Shown: positions 9,734-17,957 of the stretch, piece after piece
How positions within the stretch are numbered: the first letter of the stretch is position 1
Layout of the letters: each line of letters starts with the position of its first letter
From: Rectinema subterraneum
GTDB lineage: Bacteria > Spirochaetota > Spirochaetia > Treponematales > Rectinemataceae
Length of the DNA: 64,000 nt
Assembly: GCA_009768935.1 (NCBI GenBank)
Contig: WESA01000005.1
Location: 33,701-97,700 of the forward strand
Direction: 5' to 3'
Notes under the pieces: model-generated
The model's input: the letters and a program-made list of their open reading frames with translations, nothing else
Told to the model about the DNA's origin: nothing
Database searches by the model: none
Position numbers and translations under genes: made by a program

Positions 9734-9772
9734 CTATACACGTCCGAAAACGGACAAAGTGTTACCACACAT

Positions 9773-9905
9773 GTATCTTCTTCCATCCAGACTATACTGT
9801 CGGCTTCGGAGTTTCACCGAATCATGCTATAAAAACGGCGTTTCCGTTTTCTTCGCTCGCGGGCTTTACCGCCGGTGGGGAATTGCACCCCGCCCTGAAG
9901 ATCAA
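9773..9905 (-). promoter_or_regulatory. FMN riboswitch (RFN element)
   Basis: The minus strand carries the RFN core in order: GATCTTCAGGGCGGGGTG, CAATTCCCCACCGGCGGT, AAAGCCCGCGAGCG, then after a variable hairpin GATTCGGTGAAACTCCGA, AGCCGACAGTATAGTCTGG and ATGGAAGAAGATAC. The outer stem is GATCTTC with GAAGAT. The match to the consensus is near complete. It governs the ribD-E-BA-H operon through the adjacent terminator. Confidence 0.97.
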
Positions 9906-9984
9906 TTTCGATATAAATATAGTGATTAAATATTCTCCTGTCAATGGAGCAGGGCTAGATTTTATGATGAGGCATTGCGCCTCA

Positions 9985-10389
9985 TTATGCCCCTGCACCT
10001 TGTTCCAAATCGGGAATCCGCGACTCTGCAGTTATCGCGATTCCGCCGCGGGCCTTTTGTGCAACAGTCACCTTAACCCAGCGCGGCTTGCACACATCGA
10101 AAATATCCTGCGCTATCCTTGCGGAAAGGCTTTCGCAAAATGCTCCTTCCTCCCTGAACGACCACAAGTACAGCTTGAGGCTCTTGCTTTCGATACAGAA
10201 TTTGTCCGGCTCGAACTCAATCCGAACCGTTTCCCAATCCGGCTGTCCCGTAACAGGACAGAGACTCGTCACCTCGTCGCAATCCAGAACGACTTTCTTC
10301 ACATGCTCAGGGGTGGGGAAGGTTTCAAGTTTGCGCATCGGCTCCGAAACTTTTTTGCCGAGAATTTCGAATTTGTACTCTGCCATCAT
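9985..10389 (-). CDS. queF: NADPH-dependent preQ0 reductase
   Basis: QueF reduces the nitrile of preQ0 to preQ1 on the way to the tRNA base queuosine. The 134-residue protein is the short, single-domain YkvM type. It has the catalytic cysteine in SLCPVTGQPDW and the family QueF motif ESKSLKLYLWSFREEGAFCE. Two adjacent ATG codons begin the frame; the first overlaps the yhhQ stop by four bases. Together with the upstream YhhQ transporter it forms a compact queuosine precursor module. No gene for preQ0 synthesis lies nearby, so uptake of the precursor is a plausible source. Confidence 0.95.
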   Translation of the reverse strand: MMAEYKFEILGKKVSEPMRKLETFPTPEHVKKVVLDCDEVTSLCPVTGQPDWETVRIEFEPDKFCIESKSLKLYLWSFREEGAFCESLSARIAQDIFDVCKPRWVKVTVAQKARGGIAITAESRIPDLEQGAGA

Positions 10390-11075
10390 TTTGCTCCTAG
10401 TTTGAATGGATTGTACTCGACTCCATGATCGAAGGTATCAATCCCTTCAATCCGCTTGATATAGCCCACAACCTTATACGTAAAGGGCGTAAGCACGGCC
10501 TCGTACGCCACTTTGAAAAGGTATTGAGCCGCCATCATCTGCAGAAGCACAGACAAAGGCACATTCCCCGCAAAGCTTATGCTGATAAAGAGAACCGTAT
10601 CGAAGCTTTGTCCGACCACCGTCGAGCCGATCGTTCTGACCCAGAGGAATTTGCCCTTCGTGAGCTTTTTCAATATCGAGAGCGAAATCGAATTCGCGAA
10701 TTCGCCAGCCCAATATGCTATGAGCGATGCCAACACGATTCTTGGAGTCAACCCCAGCACCGTCGCATATGCGCTCTGGTCCTTAAAAAAGCCCGGATAA
10801 GGAAGAGCTACGGCTATCATGAAAATCATGGACATAAGCATGTTCGCCGCGAAGCCGATCCAGATAATGGACCGGGTTTTTTCATATCCATACACTTCGG
10901 TAAAAACATCACCAAGAATATAGGTGATCGGAAACAGAATGACCGCAGATGGCAAGACCATGCCGAATACGAGAATGAGTTTGCCGGCAATAATGTTGGA
11001 AATCAGCAGACAGGCCAGAAAAATTGAAAAAAGAACCAGAAACACGAACGAATACGACGCCTTATCCTTGTTCAT
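10386..11075 (-). CDS. yhhQ: YhhQ-family queuosine precursor transporter
   Basis: The 229-residue membrane protein of the VUT/DUF165 family has six or so hydrophobic segments. Family marks are LLISNIIAGKL in the first helix, FPITYILGDVFTEVYGYE and RTIGSTVVGQSFDT. E. coli YhhQ imports preQ0 and preQ1. The ATG at 11075 follows CAGGAGGTCC, a strong ribosome site. It overlaps queF by four bases, so both are made from one transcript and share the queuosine pathway. I searched upstream for a preQ1 riboswitch and found no convincing match. Confidence 0.92.
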   Translation of the reverse strand: MNKDKASYSFVFLVLFSIFLACLLISNIIAGKLILVFGMVLPSAVILFPITYILGDVFTEVYGYEKTRSIIWIGFAANMLMSMIFMIAVALPYPGFFKDQSAYATVLGLTPRIVLASLIAYWAGEFANSISLSILKKLTKGKFLWVRTIGSTVVGQSFDTVLFISISFAGNVPLSVLLQMMAAQYLFKVAYEAVLTPFTYKVVGYIKRIEGIDTFDHGVEYNPFKLGAK

Positions 11076-11132
11076 GGGTAAGGACCTCCTGTTTTGTTCA
11101 GGCGGGAGCCGCGACCGCCATCAAAGTGGGAT

Positions 11133-11162
11133 GAGTGTAATGCAGACACGACAAAGTATTCA
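11133..11162 (-). promoter_or_regulatory. Candidate promoter of yhhQ-queF
   Basis: On the minus strand TTGAAT is followed after 18 bases by TACACT, about 55 bases ahead of the yhhQ start. Between it and the gene is a GC-rich small hairpin. This is a moderate match to a sigma-70 promoter, and no other candidate is better placed. Confidence 0.4.
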
Positions 11163-11250
11163 ATAGTACGAACCAGCTCTTGCAGCCTGACAATACAAGC
11201 TATAGCAAATACCCCGCCCCAACTTCGCGCCCGCCCCCGCCTCACGCCCC

Positions 11251-11279
11251 TTGATTCGCTCATTTTTACTCGATATAAT
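11251..11279 (+). promoter_or_regulatory. Promoter of the hydrogenase maturation operon
   Basis: TTGATT at 11251-11256 and a perfect TATAAT at 11274-11279 are separated by exactly 17 bases. The predicted leader of about 65 bases contains the palindrome GGGTCTGACCC before the TM1266-type gene. Regulation of this promoter by the first gene's product is possible but not shown. Confidence 0.7.
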
Positions 11280-11300
11280 AGTATTGACTTAGGGGAAAGA

Positions 11301-11312
11301 GGGTCTGACCCC
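11301..11312. repeat. GGGTCTGACCCC palindrome, copy 1
   Basis: Short near-perfect palindrome in the leader of the hyd operon. A second copy with the arms GGGGTC/GACCCC lies inside the aspartase-like gene of the same operon at 14062-14074. The shared 11-base core makes a mobile or regulatory short repeat possible. Confidence 0.6.
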
Positions 11313-11350
11313 GAGGTTTATGCTTTTTTTCTGATCCAAAGGAGCTTCCA

Positions 11351-11638
11351 ATGGAAAAGAGAATCGGTGTCGTTGCCATCCTTATAGAAGGCCGCGACAA
11401 TATTCCTGCCATCAACAGCATCCTCTCCAATCACAGCGACATTATCAACGGAAGAATGGGCCTGCCTTTCAAGGACAGGGGTGTCCAGATCATTTCGCTG
11501 ATTGTCGAAGGAAATCCGGATCAGATTAACGCCCTTACCGGGCCGCTTGGGCGCCTTAAAGGCGTTCAGGTCAAATCCATCCTTACGCGTGCTATAGGAG
11601 ACGATGCCGATGCTCACCGCGACACAAACTTTTCTTGA
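11351..11638 (+). CDS. TM1266-family iron-only hydrogenase system regulator
   Basis: A 95-residue ACT/NikR-like small protein that resembles TM1266 of Thermotoga, a family found beside [FeFe] hydrogenase genes. Recognisable stretches are RIGVVAILIEGRD, INGRMGLPFKDRG and IISLIVEGNPDQINALTG. It lacks a separate DNA-binding domain, so the name regulator rests on structural similarity to NikR-type domains rather than on proof. The ATG follows AAAGGAG. The end overlaps the beginning of hydG by about 29 bases. It is first in the TM1266-hydG-hydE-lyase-hydF operon. Confidence 0.85.
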   Translation: MEKRIGVVAILIEGRDNIPAINSILSNHSDIINGRMGLPFKDRGVQIISLIVEGNPDQINALTGPLGRLKGVQVKSILTRAIGDDADAHRDTNFS

Positions 11639-12995
11639 TTATGCAAAGCTCGAGGAATTGTCTGGCCTTTCCGCGCCATCCTTTGCTCAAGTAGAGAAAA
11701 TTCTTGCCAAAGCAAAGCGCCTAAAAGGCATCACCACCGAAGAGGCTGCGCTTTTGCTTGCTGTACAAGACCCGGCGCAGCTTTCCCTTCTTCTCGCCGC
11801 TGCCCATTACATAAAAGAAGAAATCTACGGCAAACGGCTTGTGCTCTTTGCGCCTCTGTATACCGGGAACTTTTGCACAAACGATTGCTTGTACTGTGGA
11901 TTCAGGCGCTCGAACCACAGCCTCGAGCGCAAGCGCCTTACCATGGATGAAATTGCTCAGCAGACATCCGAACTCCTCAAGCAAGGCCATAAGCGGATTC
12001 TGATTATATCGGGCGAAGCGGGAAACCAGTCGCTCGAATATACCCTCGAAGCCATACAAACAAGCTACAGCGTACGGGAAGACACGGCCAGAGTCAGAAG
12101 AATCAATGTCGAAATCGCTCCTCTATCTGTCGAAGGCTTTCGGGCATTGAAAAAAGCAAATATTGGCACCTATGTCTGTTTCCAGGAAACCTACAACCCG
12201 GAATTGTACGCGATGTATCACCCTGACGGCCCAAAGGCGGATTACAGAAACCGCCTGTATGTCATGGACAGGGCGATGGAAGGAGGCATCGACGATGTAG
12301 GAATAGGTGCCTTGTTTGGCTTGGGCAATTACCGCTACGAAGTTCTCGCAATACTCGAACATGCCCATCATCTTGAAGCGGCATTTGGCTGTGGACCGCA
12401 TACGGTCAGCGTGCCGAGAATCGAGCCAGCAAAGGGAGCACCTCTATCGTTCAATCCGCCTGCGCCTGTAAGCGATATTGATTTTAAGAAGCTCATCGCC
12501 GTTATCAGAATCAGCTTGCCCTATACGGGCATCATTCTCTCGACGCGCGAGAGTCCGGCATTGAGAAAGGAAATATTCGCGTATGGGGTAAGCCAGATTT
12601 CTGCCGGTTCAAAGACAGATCCGGGCGGGTACAGCGCCCACAAGGAAGACAATGGACAATTCTCCGTTGGGGACAACAGAACCCTTGAAGAAGTAATTTC
12701 CGATCTGATCGATGACGGCTATATTCCTTCATTTTGTACCGGATGCTACCGGCGTGGCCGGGTTGGCGCTGACTTCATGGACCTGGCAAAGCCAGGACTG
12801 ATCAAAGAATTTTGTCTTCCGAATGGGCTTGTGTCCTTTGCCGAGTACCTGTACGACTATGCTTCTCCCCCGACACGGCAGAAGGGTCTTGCGCTCATAG
12901 AGGCTATGAAAACTACCGCTCCGGCCAAAGTCGCCCATGTGCTCGACAAAGCCCTTCTCGATACCGCATCAGGCGAGCGGGACATTTACCTATGA
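11610..12995 (+). CDS. hydG: [FeFe]-hydrogenase maturase HydG (tyrosine lyase)
   Basis: HydG is a radical SAM enzyme that cleaves tyrosine to give the CO and CN ligands of the hydrogenase H-cluster. The start at 11610 lies nine bases after AGGAG; an ATG at 11604 is too close. The radical SAM cluster motif CTNDCLYCGF lies near residues 89-98. The C-terminal second-cluster motif is CTGCYRRGRVGADFM followed by the third cysteine in EFCLPNGL, which separates HydG from ThiH. The length of 461 residues is normal. The stop overlaps the hydE start as ATGA. Confidence 0.96.
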   Translation: MLTATQTFLDYAKLEELSGLSAPSFAQVEKILAKAKRLKGITTEEAALLLAVQDPAQLSLLLAAAHYIKEEIYGKRLVLFAPLYTGNFCTNDCLYCGFRRSNHSLERKRLTMDEIAQQTSELLKQGHKRILIISGEAGNQSLEYTLEAIQTSYSVREDTARVRRINVEIAPLSVEGFRALKKANIGTYVCFQETYNPELYAMYHPDGPKADYRNRLYVMDRAMEGGIDDVGIGALFGLGNYRYEVLAILEHAHHLEAAFGCGPHTVSVPRIEPAKGAPLSFNPPAPVSDIDFKKLIAVIRISLPYTGIILSTRESPALRKEIFAYGVSQISAGSKTDPGGYSAHKEDNGQFSVGDNRTLEEVISDLIDDGYIPSFCTGCYRRGRVGADFMDLAKPGLIKEFCLPNGLVSFAEYLYDYASPPTRQKGLALIEAMKTTAPAKVAHVLDKALLDTASGERDIYL

Positions 12996-14029
12996 GCTCT
13001 CCTGCCTTTTTGCCGCAATTGACGGAACAGGAGGTCAGGGCGCTGGCTCAACTGCCCCTTGAAGACCTGACTCCTCGCGCACATGCTGTATCCCTGGAAT
13101 ATCACGGCACGAGCGTCTTTCTCCGGGGCCTTATCGAGGCAACCAACCACTGCGCCCAAAACTGCCTGTACTGCGGCATCAGAAGAAACAACGCAAAGGT
13201 CAGGCGCTACCGGCTTTCTAGGGAAGAAATACTGGCCATCGTAGAAAGGGGATTCGCGTTCGGTTTCAGAACCTTTGTCATTCAGGGCGGGGAAGACCCC
13301 TGCTACACAACTGAATTTCTTGCCTCATTGTGTGAGGAAATCAAGAATAGAACCGCGGGAAAAGCAGCAATAACCTTGAGTTTTGGCACAAAAAGCCTTG
13401 CGGCATATCGGAGCCTTGCCCGGGCCGGAGCCGATCGATACCTCATGCGTTTCGAAACAGCCGACCCTGTTCTGCACGAAAAGCTCAGAAACGGGAATAG
13501 CCTTGCATCGCGGCTCAAGGCGCTCGATTGTATCAGGGAAAGCGGTTTGCAGGTCGGTTCTGGCTTTATGGTCGGCCTGCCCGGAGAGACCGAAGAAACG
13601 CTTATCCAGAACATCATGCTCGCTGGCAAGATCAATATGGACATGGGCGGCGTCGGCCCCTTTATCCCCCATCCCGATACGCCCCTGCGCTGTGCGGTCC
13701 AAAAGCCCATCGAGCTCGCAATCAGGGCGACAGCATTACTGCGCCTCATGCTTCCCCATTGCCATATTCCTGCGACAACCGCCGCAGGAAGCCTTGATCC
13801 CCTGGGACGCGAGAAAATGCTCGCAGCAGGTGCGAATGTTCTCATGCCGAACATCACGACCGTCGAACACAAGAAAGACTACCAGCTCTACCCGGGAAAG
13901 ATTTGCATCGATGAATCGGGCTTCCAGTGCGTGTCATGCCAGGCAATGCGGATTGCCTCTGTCGGGCTTTCCATTTCATGGGATCGAGGCGATGCGCTCA
14001 GGCTGAAGGAACGTAGCCATGTATGGTGA
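12992..14029 (+). CDS. hydE: [FeFe]-hydrogenase maturase HydE (radical SAM)
   Basis: HydE is a radical SAM enzyme acting on the iron-cysteine synthon in assembly of the diiron H-cluster subsite. The frame is open further upstream inside hydG, but the ATG at 12992 overlaps the hydG stop and gives the normal 345 residues. The cluster motif CAQNCLYCGI is at residues 54-63; GYTTEF-like ED and the barrel segments VIQGGEDP and FMVGLPGETEE are typical. The C-terminal pair QCVSCQAM may hold an extra cluster, as in some HydE. It overlaps the next gene by 11 bases. Confidence 0.95.
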   Translation: MSSPAFLPQLTEQEVRALAQLPLEDLTPRAHAVSLEYHGTSVFLRGLIEATNHCAQNCLYCGIRRNNAKVRRYRLSREEILAIVERGFAFGFRTFVIQGGEDPCYTTEFLASLCEEIKNRTAGKAAITLSFGTKSLAAYRSLARAGADRYLMRFETADPVLHEKLRNGNSLASRLKALDCIRESGLQVGSGFMVGLPGETEETLIQNIMLAGKINMDMGGVGPFIPHPDTPLRCAVQKPIELAIRATALLRLMLPHCHIPATTAAGSLDPLGREKMLAAGANVLMPNITTVEHKKDYQLYPGKICIDESGFQCVSCQAMRIASVGLSISWDRGDALRLKERSHVW

Positions 14030-15368
14030 ACAAACACGGCACGCCGTGGAAAACTTCGGACGGGGTCAGACCCCGCGAGACTTCATAGCGGCGCTCGCCG
14101 AGGTGAAAAAAGCCATTTTCACCGCCATTCAGGAGAGCGAGCACAGGTATGCTCCCGAGGTCTATGCAGCAATCTGCACGGCGATTGAAGAAATTCGCTG
14201 TGGCCTTCATGATGCTGCTTTCCCTTTGCCGCTTGCACAGGGAGGCGCGGGTACCAGCCTGCACATGAATTTCAACGAAGTGCTAGCCAGTCTTGTCCAA
14301 AGCCGGACGAATGTTCCGTTTCATTTTCTCGATGAAGGCGCGCGCTATCAGTCGACGAACGATGTCATCGCAACTGCGGTGATCATTGTTGCGTGCAGGC
14401 GCCTGCGAGAAATCGAAGCTGGCGTTATTGCTCTGCAAGAAGCGCTTGTAGCAAAGGAGCAGGCATGGCGCGGCATTGTGGTCACAGGAAGAACCGAATG
14501 GCAGGATGCACTGCCCATGAGCCTTGCGCAGGTAGCTGGCGCCTGGGCAGGAGCCGTCGAGCGCGACCGATGGCGACTCCATAAAATAAAAGAGCGCTTG
14601 CGCACTGTGCCGCTGGGCGGCACTGCGATTGGGACAGCATTTTTCGTTCCGCCAGAATACCTTTTCCTTGCGGAAAAACATCTTCGCGCCATAACGGGAC
14701 TTCCGCTCTCGCGCTCGCAAAACCTACCCGACGCCATCGCAAACCAGGACCAGCTGGCGGAAGTCGCGTCTGGCTTTTCCCTTGTTGCCGGCACCATAAT
14801 CAAGCTGTGCAACGACCTCTTTTTCTATACAAGTTCCGCAGTCAGGGAACTTGTGCACCCTAGTCTGCAGTGGGGTTCGACAATCATGCCCTTCAAGACA
14901 AACCCCGTGATGATCGAATATGCAAAAGGCCTTGCTATGCGTGCAAACGCGTATTGTTCGGCTGTCATGCAGTATGCACATGAAGGGAACCTCCAGCTGA
15001 ATGCGTTTCTGCCATTTATCCTCGACGGGCTTTTGCATGCATCGGATGACCTTGGCGAAGCACTCCGGGCGCTGTCGGAAAAGCTTTTGCCGCGGCTCGA
15101 AGCAAGTGTTACGAAGATTGTGTATAACCTGCATTCATCCCTTGCCCTCCTGAATGCGCTGCGCGCCGTCGTTCCCTATGAAGCGCTCAAAACCTTTTAC
15201 GAAAGCCATTGCAAAGAAGGCGCCTGCTTTCCCTTCGCTTCAATCGAAGAGCTTGTTCGCACCTTGAGCAAGGAAAGCGGCATAGCAGAAGAAATTCTAT
15301 ACAGCCAACTGGAGGCTTTTGCGCCGACAAAACCGGGGGCTATGAGCGCGCCTCCAGAGAAACCATGA
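14019..15368 (+). CDS. Aspartase/fumarase-superfamily lyase in hyd maturation operon
   Basis: A 449-residue member of the aspartase/fumarase superfamily. Helix-rich conserved regions are present: GGAGTSLHMNFNEVLA near residue 75, YQSTNDVIATA, and the signature loop GSTIMPFKTNPVMIEYAKG, where aspartase and fumarase carry GSSIMPGKVNP. The Gly to Phe change and shortened sequence set it apart from true AspA. Lyases of this type recur beside hydE and hydF in several anaerobes, where release of ammonia for the dithiomethylamine bridge of the H-cluster has been proposed. Substrate aspartate is therefore likely but unproven. Codons 15-19 contain a 13-base palindrome (14062-14074). Confidence 0.8.
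   Translation: MYGEQTRHAVENFGRGQTPRDFIAALAEVKKAIFTAIQESEHRYAPEVYAAICTAIEEIRCGLHDAAFPLPLAQGGAGTSLHMNFNEVLASLVQSRTNVPFHFLDEGARYQSTNDVIATAVIIVACRRLREIEAGVIALQEALVAKEQAWRGIVVTGRTEWQDALPMSLAQVAGAWAGAVERDRWRLHKIKERLRTVPLGGTAIGTAFFVPPEYLFLAEKHLRAITGLPLSRSQNLPDAIANQDQLAEVASGFSLVAGTIIKLCNDLFFYTSSAVRELVHPSLQWGSTIMPFKTNPVMIEYAKGLAMRANAYCSAVMQYAHEGNLQLNAFLPFILDGLLHASDDLGEALRALSEKLLPRLEASVTKIVYNLHSSLALLNALRAVVPYEALKTFYESHCKEGACFPFASIEELVRTLSKESGIAEEILYSQLEAFAPTKPGAMSAPPEKP
14062..14074. repeat. GGGGTCAGACCCC palindrome, copy 2
   Basis: A perfect 13-base palindrome (centre A) within the N-terminal codons of the aspartase-like gene, ahead of its conserved core. Copy 1 is in the operon leader at 11301-11312. 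It reads through in frame as GQTP. Confidence 0.6.
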
Positions 15369-15377
15369 GGAACCACC

Positions 15378-16649
15378 ATGAACCCATCCAGCGAGAACCC
15401 GGCTCATGCCCGCGCCACCAACGAAAGCCCCCTGTCGGAATCCATCAGCATTGTAATCGCCGGCATCAGAAATGCGGGAAAGTCGAGCCTTTTGAACACG
15501 CTCTTTGAAAAGGAAGTCGCGATCGTATCTCCCGTTGCGGGCACAACGACCGATCCGGTGGTGCGAAAGATGGAACTTCCGGGTCTAGGCCCTGTCGCAT
15601 TTATCGACACTGCCGGTATCGACGACGAGGGCGAGCTCGGCGCCATGCGTACACAAAAAACCAAGGCGCGCCTGGCTTCCTCTTCCATCGTAGTATTTGC
15701 CTCCCCTGCCCACCGCGCGCCGCAGCCTCAGGAAATCCGTTTTCTGGAACAGCTGAAATCGAGCAAAAAACCCTATATCAGCGTACTGACTCATGCAGAC
15801 TGCGGATTTGACGCGGCCAAACTGCAATGGCTTTCAAAAGAGCAGTATATCGCCGTCGACAACCTGAAAGGCTACGGTGCCGCCGAGGTGCGGAAAGCGC
15901 TTTCCGCGCTCAAAGATATCGTGCATTTCGAGCCCAGCCCGCTTGAAGGGCTCGTGCAGGAAGGTGACACGATACTGCTTGTAGCTCCGGTGGACCTTGC
16001 CGCGCCTAAAGGCCGGCTCATCCAGCCGCAGGTCGAGACGATTCGCGACGGCCTGGACCGCGACTGCACCGTTATCATAGTCAAAGAACGTGAGCTTCTC
16101 GAAACCTATAACAGACTCATGGAAAAACCCCGCCTCGTCATCACCGACAGCCAGGCTTTTAGCAAGGTGGCTGCCGATATAGACCCGGACCAGCCTCTCA
16201 CCAGCTTCTCGATCCTCTTCGCGCGCAAGAAAGGCGAACTCGATACATTCCTTCGCGGCATTTCCGCTCTGAATAATTTCCCCGCCGGCGGCCATGTGGC
16301 GGTGATGGAAGCATGTTCTCATCACCGGCAAGCTGACGATATCGCCACCGTCAAAATACCTCGCCTCTTTCAACAGCTCGTCCAGCCCAACGCCCGGTTC
16401 AGCGTCGCCCGCTCGCTCGAGGTAGTAAAAACTATGCCCTGCGATCTCATCATCCACTGTGCAAGCTGTATGCTCAACGAGACTGCGGTCCATGCCAGAA
16501 TAGAAGCCATCGCTGGGCTCGGCATCCCTGTCACCAACTACGGCCTTTTCTTCGCCTGGGCGAATGGCCTTTTGCCCAGGGCGCTCGAACCTTTCCCGGA
16601 ATATGAGATGGTGTACCGGCCGTTTTTTAGAAATGGCCACGCGACATAG
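15378..16649 (+). CDS. hydF: [FeFe]-hydrogenase maturation GTPase HydF
   Basis: HydF is the scaffold GTPase on which the diiron subsite is built and from which it is passed to HydA. The 423-residue protein has an N-terminal GTPase domain with P-loop GIRNAGKSS (residues 29-37), switch TTTDP, DTAG and a THAD in place of NKxD. The C-terminal cluster-binding domain has the CSH motif at residue 313 and HCASC at 360-364, matching CxH-x44-HCxxC of the family. It starts ten bases after the lyase stop, behind GAGGAACC. With HydG and HydE it completes the set; the hydrogenase itself is at 29.7 kb. Confidence 0.96.
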   Translation: MNPSSENPAHARATNESPLSESISIVIAGIRNAGKSSLLNTLFEKEVAIVSPVAGTTTDPVVRKMELPGLGPVAFIDTAGIDDEGELGAMRTQKTKARLASSSIVVFASPAHRAPQPQEIRFLEQLKSSKKPYISVLTHADCGFDAAKLQWLSKEQYIAVDNLKGYGAAEVRKALSALKDIVHFEPSPLEGLVQEGDTILLVAPVDLAAPKGRLIQPQVETIRDGLDRDCTVIIVKERELLETYNRLMEKPRLVITDSQAFSKVAADIDPDQPLTSFSILFARKKGELDTFLRGISALNNFPAGGHVAVMEACSHHRQADDIATVKIPRLFQQLVQPNARFSVARSLEVVKTMPCDLIIHCASCMLNETAVHARIEAIAGLGIPVTNYGLFFAWANGLLPRALEPFPEYEMVYRPFFRNGHAT

Positions 16650-16699
16650 ATGTCAGGCGGCCGCGATTGTATTTTTTTGCATTTCTGCCTGCAAAATAC

Positions 16700-16751
16700 T
16701 TCAAAAGCATCCAGAAGTGCCGTATAGTAGCCCTCAATATCCAGAAGCGCC
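16700..16751 (+). promoter_or_regulatory. Promoter and paired direct repeats before the homocysteine genes
   Basis: TTCAAA at 16700-16705 and TATAGT at 16723-16728 are 17 bases apart. Two copies of ATCCAGAAGYGCC sit at 16709-16721, filling the spacer, and at 16739-16751, exactly 30 bases later. Such spacing suggests a regulator bound on one face of the helix across the promoter. The gene downstream starts at 16803 behind GGGAGGCGG. Confidence 0.5.
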
Positions 16752-16802
16752 CGAACGTCAGCAGCCAAATACTGACGAACTTGCGCGGAGCGGGAGGCGG
16801 AA

Positions 16803-17957
16803 ATGCAAAAGACCTATGAAGAGATCAACGAAAAAATCGCCCGTGGCGAAGCGGTTGTGCTCACAGCCGAAGAAGTAGCCCGCATGGCGTCGGAGCTCTC
16901 CCCCGCAGAAATTGCGGCCAGGGTAGATGTTGTCACAACTGCGACATTTGGCGCGATGTGTTCATCAGGGTGCTTTATCAATTTCGGGCACCCTGAGCCA
17001 GGTCTGCGCATGGAATCAGTTTCTCTCAATGGTGTACCGATCTTTGGCGGGCTCGCAGCCGTCGATGCCTATATCGGAACAACTGAAGTCTCGCCAAGCA
17101 ATCCCTGTTATGGCGGGGGACATTTGATCGAGGCTCTGGTGCGCGGAGAGCGTCTTGTGCTGGAAGCGCACGGCAAGGGTACCGACTGCTATCCGCGAAG
17201 GTCGGCTCGCACCATAATCGATAAAGACAACGTCAATGAAATCATCATGGTCAACCCGCGCAACGCATACCAGAACTATCCGGCGGCCACAAATTCGAGC
17301 AATCGCATCATGTACACCTACATGGGTACACTGCTGCCGCGTTTTGGCAATATCACCTACTCGACGTCGGGAGAGCTCTCGCCGCTGCTCAATGATCCGG
17401 AACTCAAAACAATCGGCATCGGGACGAGAGTGTTCCTGGCCGGCGCCCAGGGGTTTGTCAGCTGGAATGGCACCCAATTCAACACGGAAAAACCGAGGAA
17501 CGAATTCGGACTTCCTGTGAGCAATGCTCGCACACTCATGCTCACCGCCAATGTCAAAAAAATGGATCCTGCCTTTATCAGGGCCGCATATTTCGAGCGC
17601 TATGGGGTGTCGCTCTTTTTGGGCGTGGGTATTCCCATTCCTGTGCTGGATGAAGATATCGCACGCAGTGTTTCGGTTTCAAACCAGCAGATTCAGACAA
17701 CAATTTGCGATTATGCCGCCCCTGGGCATCCTGGCATCGCGAAGGTGAGCTATGCCGAACTGCGGTCGGGCTATGTAACGCTCGAAGGAAAGAAAATCAG
17801 GACCGCCCCTCTCTCGAGCCTGACCAAGGCACGGGAAATCGCGGAAATCCTCAAGAAGCAAGTAGCTTCAGGTCTCTTCCCTCTCGCGCCGCCTGTTCAG
17901 TCTCTGCCGGACCATGCAGTTGTGCGCGGGCTTCGGGTCGAAGGAGATGCGATATGA
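16803..17957 (+). CDS. DUF39 homocysteine biosynthesis protein (MA1821 type)
   Basis: This 384-residue protein belongs to COG1900/DUF39. In Methanosarcina the homologue MA1821, with MA1822, makes homocysteine by putting sulfur directly into aspartate semialdehyde. Recognisable stretches are TTATFGAMCSSGCFINFGH near residue 46, with two cysteines of likely persulfide chemistry, then NPCYGGGHLIEALVRG, GKGTDCYPRR and AAPGHPGIAKVSYAEL. It starts after GGGAGGCGGAA. Its stop overlaps the next gene, the NIL-ferredoxin, as ATGA, exactly the expected partner. A separate promoter lies at 16700. Confidence 0.93.
   Translation: MQKTYEEINEKIARGEAVVLTAEEVARMASELSPAEIAARVDVVTTATFGAMCSSGCFINFGHPEPGLRMESVSLNGVPIFGGLAAVDAYIGTTEVSPSNPCYGGGHLIEALVRGERLVLEAHGKGTDCYPRRSARTIIDKDNVNEIIMVNPRNAYQNYPAATNSSNRIMYTYMGTLLPRFGNITYSTSGELSPLLNDPELKTIGIGTRVFLAGAQGFVSWNGTQFNTEKPRNEFGLPVSNARTLMLTANVKKMDPAFIRAAYFERYGVSLFLGVGIPIPVLDEDIARSVSVSNQQIQTTICDYAAPGHPGIAKVSYAELRSGYVTLEGKKIRTAPLSSLTKAREIAEILKKQVASGLFPLAPPVQSLPDHAVVRGLRVEGDAI

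Noticed and set aside
10425..11027. 200-residue plus-strand frame
   Set aside because: Complementary to the yhhQ gene; charged composition without domain.
11076..11270. preQ1 riboswitch ahead of yhhQ-queF
   Set aside because: No class I or class II core was found, only a small GC hairpin and a strong ribosome site.
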